Assembly: GCF_014066305.1 (NCBI RefSeq)
Contig: NW_023501094.1
Span: 1-64,000 of the forward strand
Length of the DNA stretch: 64,000 bases
Source: Letharia columbiana
Taxonomy: Eukaryota; Ascomycota; Lecanoromycetes; Lecanorales; Parmeliaceae
Direction of reading: 5' to 3'
How positions within the stretch are numbered: position 1 is the stretch's first letter; every line of letters begins with the position of its first letter. This document shows positions 56,100 to 64,000 of this stretch, piece after piece. A program made the position numbers and the translations under genes. Under the pieces are notes generated by a model, which saw nothing but the letters and a program-made list of their open reading frames with translations, was not told where the DNA came from and searched no databases.

Positions 56100-56819
56100 T
56101 GAAAATCAAGGGCATAACAAAGTGTATATACCGTGCATGAACGGCAAATTTCTGCACATATGGGTCAAGGATCTCGGCACTGGACATGAAAGACCGCAAG
56201 TTTTGGCTTTAGCAGATGGCGCCGTTGGTCCTTTGCCAAAGCATTGGGTATTGTTTAGGGGAAGGGCCGGGGACTGGTTTTCCATCGTCGCTCCCCTGCT
56301 CTGAAATTGAGGAACTCTATGGTAAGAGTCCAAGACTCTTTGGTCATTTTGCTTGATGGACGCTGCCCAGAACGTTCGAAAAGTTGGGTTTATGTCTGTA
56401 ATTATGCAGCGACTGGAGGCAACGACGCTGCTTAAGTCTGATGTAGTCTGGCCTGTGGGTCCAAATTCGACCACTCTCATCATACACATATGATCAAGTG
56501 CTGTTCCAAAGTCGTTTGAATATCTCTTAGATCATCATCAGCATCGTTCCTATTGGTGCATCGTTGTTTCTTGGCATTTGATAGGGCTAAATCCTTGCTA
56601 GCCTAGGTACTCGTACCTATCGCCGAAAGTGGGCCGAAAGTAGATTTGAAGACGAGGAGTTTTGGTGGGTAGGAGGTGTTGATTATTCTATAAAGCAGGA
56701 AGGCTGCTGCAGGATATATCCCACCAGGCCAAGCCGCTATTGCACATGTAGCTAGCTGCAAATGCCTGCAAGGAAGCCACGCCCTATAACTACTCCCACA
56801 CAAAACTTTCGCACAACGC
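56100..56819. other. 3' flank of the IDO gene, nothing else seen
   Basis: Normal-composition sequence up to the start of the RIP block near 56820. No gene supported. Confidence 0.5.
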
Positions 56820-59429
56820 TTATGCTATATTATTGAGCTATAGAAAGTAGATATATATATTCAAAGCACTCAGTAAGGCCAGTATCTCTTTAATTGACTT
56901 TAGAGAACGTCTATATTTCTATAACTATATCGAATAAGACTAACTAGCTCTAATAAGACTATAGTAATTATAATTTCAAGAAATACGTATTTATACTAAA
57001 GTTGTCGATAAATACTATATTAAAAATAATAGATAAAGACTAGAAATTACTAATAGATAAAGTAGTTATTATTCTTAAAGCGACGATAGTATTTATAAAA
57101 AGAGCGAACGATAAATCTAAAATCTAGATAGTTTTAAATAAAATATATAAACTAGTTATTAATTTAAGTAATTAAGATAATAATATAAAGAAAAAGATTA
57201 TATATATTAAGTATTAGATAGCTAGTCTAAAAAGTAATATATCGATAATTAGCTACGCTAGCGTACTAAATTAATTCTTAATATTCTTCTTTATTATCGA
57301 AGAAATCTCTATTATATTATTAATAATATTAAAATAAGATTAAGTATTATATAATAAGCTAAATAAGATTATTATAAAGTTATAAGATAAGATAGTAAGT
57401 AAAGTATTAAAGAAAAAGATATTAAGTAAAATAATTACGATAATTAATAAATATATAAAGAGTATAAATATTATAAGAAAATCTATTAGAACGATTAAAA
57501 GGCTAGCGAATAGCGATATATATATTATAATTATAAATAAGAAGAAGATAAATAGATTAAGAAAAAGTAAGAATTAAACTTTAAAGATAAATAGTAGCGT
57601 GAGAGTAATTATTAAAATATATAATCTTCTACTTTATAAAGTAAGAATTAATATATTTAATATTAAAAATATAACTACGATAATTAAAAGAATTTAGAAT
57701 AAAAATATTAATATATTAAGTCTCGATATAATATAACTAGACTAATTCGACGCGAATAAAAAGAATTATAATAAGAGTTTATTAATTATTAAATTAATAT
57801 CTCTAGAGAAAGAAAATAGAGTACTAGAAGAAAGTCTAATTATCGATTTAAAACTATATAATTATTACGTCTATAATAAGTAATATAAATCGAAGTAATA
57901 CTTTATATATTAAAAATACGATTATCTATCGACTATATACTCTAAAAAGAATTACTTAGTATACGAAAAATGCTTAAAGAAGTATTATTATAAAGATTAC
58001 ACGATTGATACTCGTAAATATTCGATTTATAAGGAATTATATAAGGTTTAAAATAAGATATATATAGTAAAGAAGAGAAAAATAGCGAGAATAAGAATAG
58101 CGAGATAATAAACTTCTTTACGATTTATAATAATAAAGAAGATATCGACTAGCTATTAAATAAGCGATTAATTAAATAACTATTTTTAGAATACGTTTAA
58201 TTATAGGCGAAATAAGAAATTTTTTTAAGATTAATATTTACGCGTAATAGATTAGTAGATAGAGATAGCTAATAGAATAGTTAGTAGAAGAGAAATTAGA
58301 GCGTTAAATCTTAAAAGAACTATTATATCGAATCTCTAGTTAAGTAAAAGAAGATATACTTTTATATTACTAATAAAGGTCTTATTTAGAAATAAATCGC
58401 CTTTTAAAGTAGTAAATAAAGTTAAATAATATAAGAATAATATAGCGATAAAAGATATTAATAATCTCGAGGATAATAGATAGTCTCTAAGTTAAAAGAG
58501 TAGTAATAAGAGAATTACGGTTCTCGTTAATAGGAATAAAAAGAGATATATTTAATTTATCGATAACTAAGAAAAGAAGAATACTTAGAAAGAGAATATA
58601 AATTCTATAAACTAAGCGGAGCGAGTAAGTAATATTAATAATAATATCGAGAAATAATAGTATACTCTAGTTAGCTATTAATACTATAATATAATATAAG
58701 AAAATTTAGAATAATTATAATAGAACTCTTTAATAATAAAAAGATTTATAATATCGATATAGTAGTAATTTAGAAGTTTTAAAGAAATACTAATATAAAT
58801 ATATTATATTATCTTCTAAAGAATAGATTTAATTTAATTTACTCTTATTATAATAATATATAAGTATACTTCTATATTAATAAGAGAATATTATTAAAGT
58901 AATAATATCTATTATATTATTTATCAAACCTCTATACTCTTAATATTAAGTTTAAAAATAATAGAATTATACGTATATATAATATCTATAATCTCGATAA
59001 TTAATAAATAAACGAACTTAACGAATTATATAAGACGCTTATAAAGTCTAAAAATAACGAATAGATTATATTAGATGATTTTAATCTTTATTATATAATA
59101 TAGAGAGAATTAAATACTTATATCGATAAGAGAGTAGAAGAACTAATACTTATAGCGGAAGAATTCGCTATAAAATAAGTATTATTAATAGAAATAGTAA
59201 TATATAAAGAAAACTATTAAATAATAATAGATCTACTATTCGCTATTTTAGTATTAATAATAAATATTATTAATTATAATATCGAAAATAATTTTAAAAG
59301 CGAATTTAATTATCTTTTAATTTTTATAAAGTTTAAGCTAGTCGTAATAGAGTTAGTATTAATAATACGTCGAAACTTTAATAAATTAAACGTCGAGATT
59401 CTAAGAGAGATACTCGCTAAAGCTATAGT

Positions 59430-59596
59430 TGTTACGAGCGTACCCTTGACACACCACTCAGCCCTATGGCTAGCGGGCCTTGGCGGAGGCATCCCCTACT
59501 ATATCATGCCTCCTTCCCACCTACATAGTTCGGTAGCCTTATTATCCTCGTTCTACCTCACCCTATACTGGTATCGCACCTATACTGGTCCTGACA
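59430..59596 (+). repeat. Left LTR of the TRIM-like element
   Basis: TG...CA termini, nearly identical to 60870-61035. Confidence 0.92.
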
Positions 59597-60065
59597 TTAT
59601 AATAAGGCTCCTTCGTACCCCCCCCGGCGAAGAGAAACTTAAACGGACATACTCGAGGATAGCAGAGTCTAAACAGCTACCGAATATTTCACTTTCTGCT
59701 CGGAGCAAGCGACCGAGCCTGATAAAGAAAACGCTGGGTATTTCTACCATACAGAAACCCCACCACATATCCAAATCATCAGATACCTACATCATTCGAA
59801 AGAACCTACATCAAACAACCTCCATTATCAACGATAGTCCAATCCATCAAAAACCGAGTCCCCTCCACCGAATATAAGAAATCCTTCTCCGCTCCGCATC
59901 GATCTCTCCGCTCCGTTCTTACCTACATTCAAAACATCATAAATTCTTCAAATCCACCTACATCAACACCAAGATACCTCCCTCCGCATCGCCGATCACC
60001 TACACACCGCGGCCAGCCCTACCTTATATACGACGACCTACATAACAAACAAACACCCCCACACT

Positions 60066-60236
60066 CACAGTGAGCCTGCTACAATGGCAGCAAACGTTCG
60101 ACCTCTTCACTGAGCATGTCGACAACACACTCATAGTGAGCCTGCTACAATGGCGACGGGAACAGCCCCGAAACGGCTACGATTCGACCTCTTCACTGAG
60201 CATGTCGACAACACACATAGTGAAGCCTGCTACCAA
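60066..60236 (+). repeat. Tandem duplication inside the TRIM-like element
   Basis: The block GTGAGCCTGCTACAATGGC plus TTCGACCTCTTCACTGAGCA and GTCGACAACACAC recurs with variations (60070-60132, 60136-60218), with a third partial start at 60220. Confidence 0.85.
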
Positions 60237-60324
60237 ATGGCATTCAACACATTCAATTCTTTCCCTACCTACCTACCAAACCTACGAATCGACAAAGACA
60301 AAGGATGAAATGGAGGATAGACTT

Positions 60325-60516
60325 GATGGCAAGAGCATGGAAGACACAGGGCAAATCTACAGTGAAGCTCCCAGGCCAGGCTGCCAACAGGTGTTGGAGG
60401 ATAACACATGCATGCGTTGGATTTTCTTCAGTTTTACCGATGGGATTGATGGCAAGAGCATGGGAGACGCAGGGCAAATCTACAGTGAAGCTCCCAGGCC
60501 AGGCTGCCAGTAGGTG
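60325..60516 (+). repeat. 123-bp period duplication inside the TRIM-like element
   Basis: GATGGCAAGAGCATGG at 60325 and again at 60448, each followed by about 55 bp ending CCAGGCCAGGCTGCCA. Confidence 0.9.
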
Positions 60517-60869
60517 TTGAAGGCGAAAAAAGTGGAGGACTATGGCAAGCAGACTGGGCAAGGAGAAGAATTCGGAGAATCTTGCTGGCACGCAGGCAAG
60601 ATATGGCCAATATCTCCAGGATCTCTGAAGGACATGGTAGGCATGGCAGGCATGGAACAGTCAAGACCAGCATGCGATCCGGCAAAACCTCGGACATGGT
60701 GTTTTTGAACGAATTGAAACCATCCGATGTTTGACTGCTACACCTTGGCAAATCCTCTCCGGTCGAGTCCTACAGGAACTATGGATGTTTGGAGACACAG
60801 GGCAAGCAATGGGCGTGCATCTCCGGTCTACCAGCCATGGGGGCCATGGCTATTGAGAGGGGGGGGTAG

Positions 60870-61035
60870 TGTTACGAGCGTACCCTTGACACACCACTCA
60901 GCCCTATGGCTAGCGGGCCTTGGCGGAGGCATCCCCTACTATATCATGCCTCCTTCCCACCTACATAGTTCGGTAGCCTTATTATCCTCGTTCTACCTCA
61001 CCTATACTGGTATCGCACCTATACTGGTCCTGACA
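60870..61035 (+). repeat. Right LTR of the TRIM-like element
   Basis: Preceded by a polypurine tract and followed by the ATAGT target duplication. Confidence 0.92.
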
Positions 61036-61460
61036 ATAGTATTAAAAGAATATTTAACTAATTCTTAGAGAAATAATAAAAACTTTATTAATAATAATAT
61101 TAATTATTAAGTAGCGACTATTATTAACTCTATTTAAGCGATTATAAAGAAATCTACTTCGATTATTAAATTATTATTATAATCTAAATCGAGATTTATA
61201 TTAGAATATAAGAAAGTATAAAAATATTATAAATCGCTAAAAAGAAGCTAGAGAATAACGCTTTTAAAAAAAGTATAAGATAAATATAAAGTTATTAAGA
61301 ACTTTAAAAATAATCTAATTAAGAGAACTATTAGAAAGGCGTTTAGAGAGTTTATAATAGAGATATACGAGTTATTATAAATAATATAGAAAAAGATTAA
61401 ATAAGTTAGAAAATAACTTATAATATAAGTATATCTTTCTTCGCTATTTAATAAAGACAA

Positions 61461-61980
61461 GTAAAGGCCCATGAATTAAATTCATGGAGTTGGATTTTTC
61501 TAAGTCAAATGGAATTTTAGCCCTAGCCCTAAGTCAAATCGAACTCTGATCGCTTGCTGTGCGTTTTTGACCTACTTCCACCACTACAAAATTGATTTAA
61601 TCTATGTAGTATATAGGCATATATGTGTGGAGAGAGGCGCGCTAAGGCCTAATTAGAAAGGTATATCGAGTGTGGAGGATTGAAACAGAGAAAGGCCATG
61701 TCCTTATGGCAAGAAGTATCGAAATACCGGAAAGAAATGGAGACAACATGCTAATTAGTGGTGTGAATCCCACATTATCTCCTGCCGCAGTGAAATCTTT
61801 CGAATAATGAAATAGCTGTCAGAGCAAGACATCGAACGGTTTCAATTCGTCCAAATATGTATCGTCCGATGTTCCTCCTGCAGAGGCCTAATTGGCTATA
61901 ATCGTCGCAGTAGATCCTCCTCTTGTGACGTTATTGTAGTTCCTCCTCTTGCTTCTTAATGCAGTGGGGATGATAGGCCA
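61461..61980. other. Unique sequence after the LINE, with one 19-bp palindrome
   Basis: No gene. 61468-61486 reads CCATGAATTAAATTCATGG, a perfect odd-centred palindrome at the edge of the RIP block. Confidence 0.5.
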
Positions 61981-62885
61981 AGTTGCAGTGGTGTTCTCCG
62001 CTTGCTGAGTGATGATTTGATGTGGAACCGTGGAGAGCATGTGACGTGGGATCTTGGAGAGCTGAGCTGTGTTTTTGACGATGGTAGCCTTGTTGCCGCT
62101 TGGTTTCTCCGCAGTGTTCTCCGCATTTGCCTGTTGTAGTTCCTTCTCTTGCTCCTCCTCTTGTAGAGTATCAGACTGAGTGGCTAGCTGAGTGGCTGAC
62201 TGAGTGGATGACTGATATGACGTGGGATCTTGGAGAGCTGAGCCGTGTTCTTGACGATGGTGGCCTTGTTGCCGCTTGGTTTCTCCGCAGTGTTCTCCGT
62301 AGTGTTCTCCGCAGTGTTCTCCGCATTTGCCTGTTGTAGTTCCTCCTCTTGCTCCTTAATGCAGTGGGGATGACAGGCCAAGTTGCAGTGGTGTTCTCCG
62401 CTTGCTGAGTGATGATTTGATGTGGAACCGTGGAGAGCATATGACGTGGGATCTTGGAGAGCTGAGCCGTGTTCTTGACGATGGTGGCCTTGTTACCGCT
62501 TGGTTTCTCCGCAGTGTTCTCCATAGTGTTCTCCGTAGTGTTCTCCGCATTTGCCTATTGTAGTTCCTCCTCTTACTTCTTAATGTAGTGGAGATGATAG
62601 GCTAAGTTGCAGTGGTGTTCTCCGCTTACTAAGTGATGATTTGATGTGGAACCGTGGAGAGCATATGACGTGGGATCTTGGAGAGCTGAGCCGTGTTCTT
62701 GGTGTTGGGGGCCTTGTTGCCGCTTGGTTTCTCCGCAGTGTTCTCCGCATTCGCCTGCTGTATTGACTTCTCTTGCACTGGCTGAGTGGATTGGTGTGAG
62801 ATCGTGGAGAGTAGGCCTGTTGTGTCACTGCTGCTGATAACTGTCTCCGCAATGTTCTCCGCAGTATTCTCCGCATTCGCCTGTT
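61981..62885. repeat. Macrosatellite with 15-bp subrepeats
   Basis: Blocks of about 200-230 bp recur four times, each with TGATTTGATGTGGAACCGTG, GACGTGGGATCTTGGAGAGC, GGCCTTGTTGCCGCTTGG and a run of TTCTCCGCAGTG-type units (starts near 61981, 62213 (partial), 62382 and 62605). On the minus strand a broken frame gives Glu-Asn-Thr-Ala repeats (AENTAENTTENTAEKPSGNK), so the block probably derives from a repetitive protein. Frames are interrupted between units. Confidence 0.85.
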
Positions 62886-62912
62886 GTAGATCCTCCTCTT
62901 GTTTAACTGAGT

Positions 62913-63435
62913 GCGAGGGTACCGAGGGTAAATGTGTTTATATTTGGTGGAATTGGTAGAATTGGTAGAATGGTGGAAGAAGAATGATGGAAGAAGAATG
63001 GTTACACAAATAGGTGGAAGGATTATTATCCGATCCCGGACGCGTTTGGTGTGACTACAATATTTGAATGTCAGTTTAGCCCACCTATCGCTGGCTTGGA
63101 AGGAGTATATAGGGGAGGACGTATCCGTTCGGGCTCTTTTTGAGGGCCTTCTAACGCGTTTATGAGTAGTAGTAGGTAGCTGTTGGGCTGCGGCCTCGAT
63201 TGCTAGTAGTAGCGGATTCGCCGAGGGGTGGCCTGGGGGCGTCAGTAAGGGGCTCTAATTGGGCGAGGGGTACCGAAGACGATTGTGTTCATATTGGTGG
63301 AATTGGTAGAATTGGTAGAATGGTGGAAGAATAATGGTTACACAAACAAACAGGTGGAAGGATTATTATCCGATCCTGGACGCGTCTGGTGTGGCTACCA
63401 TAACTACCATATTTGAATGTTCATTTCATCCACCA
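62913..63435. repeat. Pair of direct repeats of about 170 bp
   Basis: 62913-63086 and 63263-63435 share GAGGG(G)TACCGA, TTGGTAGAATTGGTAGAATG, GGTGGAAGGATTATTATCCG and CATATTTGAATGT-like segments, with small indels. 176 bp of other sequence lies between them. They could be LTR-like ends or a local duplication. Confidence 0.85.
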
Positions 63436-64000
63436 ATAGTAGGCCAAACTTCATTATTTTTACAGCGTTAGAAAGCGCAAACTGAGCTCTATAATTTACG
63501 AAATTATGAAGTAACAGCATCCGTAGGGAGCTGATTATTTCAGAGTGTAAAACTTCTACACACAAATTTTTGATGAGGGAGCTCGGGAGAGCTAGCGGGC
63601 TGACTCAGCCGGTCTAACTAAAGAGCGTAGTGACCCTGAATTTATGATTGGCTGCACATACAAATTCAAGGTTTTGTAGCTCAGCCCTACCTTATTCTTT
63701 TATATATACTGATAAATAAGAATATAACGAATTAGACTTAAAGGTAGATCTTCTTATAAGAATATTCTTTTTATTATTAATATAAACGAAGTTAGATAAT
63801 ATTAGCGTCGATATAATATATTTATAAGCTTATTTAATAGATATAATTATTATAAATAAGATAAGAAAAGCTATAATATAAGTATCGTTAAAGAGAGTCT
63901 TAGAAGAAAATATAATCTCTAATCTAATTTTTAAGAAGATTCTAAAGTCGTTACTCTCTTATCTATATAGAATATTTAATATATATATAATAAACGACTA
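63436..64000. mobile_element. Start of another RIP-degraded AT-rich block, running off the window
   Basis: 63436-63690 is of intermediate composition without a gene. From about 63700 the sequence is AT-rich, full of stops and depleted of CpA, like the other RIP blocks. The underlying element cannot be identified from the 300 bp available. Confidence 0.5.

Larger units (their letters stand above)
59430..61035 (+). mobile_element. Short-LTR non-autonomous retrotransposon (TRIM-like), young insertion
   Basis: Direct terminal repeats of 167 bp (59430-59596) and 166 bp (60870-61035) begin TGTTACGAGCG and end GGTCCTGACA, and differ visibly by only one base (CACCCTAT versus CACCTAT). The 5-bp target duplication ATAGT lies on both sides (59425-59429 and 61036-61040). 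A purine tract (GAGAGGGGGGG) precedes the right LTR at 60855-60866. The interior (about 1.27 kb) has no protease, RT or integrase, only short open frames and tandem duplications. It sits inside RIP-degraded LINE DNA but is itself not RIP-mutated, so it is younger. The class is inferred from structure. No primer-binding site was recognised. Confidence 0.9.
56820..61460 (+). mobile_element. RIP-degraded Tad1-type LINE, split by a later LTR insertion
   Basis: AT-rich, stop-filled sequence that still shows LINE features on the plus strand: a zinc-knuckle-like ORF1 end near 57860-58020 (Tyr/Cys series ending in EKCLKKYYYKDY), an apurinic-type endonuclease start near 58690-58870, and LDDFNLYY (from GDFNLHH) near 59080 followed by YIDKRVEELILIAEEFAI. 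After the 59430-61035 insertion the same element continues (RTIRKAFREFI near 61335), in the region before reverse transcriptase. No RT motif is recognised, so the copy is 3' truncated. CpA is nearly absent and CpG retained. The clade assignment to Tad1 is by remembered resemblance. Confidence 0.7.

Noticed and set aside
61981..62885. Possible CRISPR-like array of regularly spaced repeats
   Set aside because: The repeats are long, directly abutting and of variable length, without unique spacers, in a fungal genome.
9663..64000. A coordinated multi-gene biosynthetic, defence or mating-type cluster
   Set aside because: The intact genes belong to unrelated housekeeping processes, are interleaved with repeats and show no shared orientation or theme.

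Overview
This window is nuclear DNA of a filamentous ascomycete (Pezizomycotina). The evidence is short 50-80 nt GT-AG introns with CTAAC/CTGAC-type branch sites, fungal housekeeping genes (a group I G-alpha, KTI12, DUG3, RVS167, NFS1, indoleamine 2,3-dioxygenase), F-box genes, and AT-rich blocks in which transposons are riddled with stops and almost lack CpA/TpG while keeping CpG. That last pattern is the signature of repeat-induced point mutation (RIP). No species is assigned.

Layout. 1-1.7 kb: a largely unmutated, internally deleted Ty1/copia element that abuts a broken host ORF. 5.3-7.8 kb: a deleted gene of the fungal zinc-motif/GTPase/patatin type. 9.66-11.02 kb: intact G-alpha gene with five exons, one intron being GC-AG. 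15.7-17.7 kb: APC-family permease with two in-frame stops and a MITE in an intron. 19.2-23.4 kb: a palindromic foldback element, two cytochrome P450 remnants and minisatellites. 23.6-29.06 kb: a RIP-degraded full Ty1/copia element. 30.4-50.9 kb: the main gene-dense island, with two F-box/Cys-rich paralogues, KTI12, a CsbD-like stress protein, an EFM7/NNT1 methyltransferase with a frameshift, a secreted expansin-like protein, DUG3, a third F-box protein, a Gln/Ser-rich protein, RVS167, NFS1 and a small secreted protein. 51.2-52.9 kb: a giant RIP-degraded palindrome beginning at a long homopolymer block. 54.5-56.1 kb: indoleamine 2,3-dioxygenase. 56.8-61.5 kb: a RIP-degraded Tad1-type LINE into which a 1.6 kb short-LTR element (167 bp LTRs, 5-bp target duplication) inserted after RIP. 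62-63.4 kb: macrosatellite and direct repeats. 63.7 kb to the end: another RIP block.

The intact genes are scattered housekeeping functions (signalling, Elongator/tRNA modification, glutathione turnover, endocytosis, Fe-S biogenesis, kynurenine pathway) and not an operon-like cluster. The accessory parts record repeated insertion, RIP and gene decay. I found no convincing new multi-gene system. The most notable signals are the palindromes, the nested short-LTR element, the unusual introns (two GC-AG, two stop-free multiples of three, one apparent non-AG acceptor that separates an 8-nt exon carrying the catalytic Cys of DUG3), and genes inactivated by one or two point changes. All exon junctions were read by eye from splice signals, reading frame and remembered family conservation. 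No search was run.
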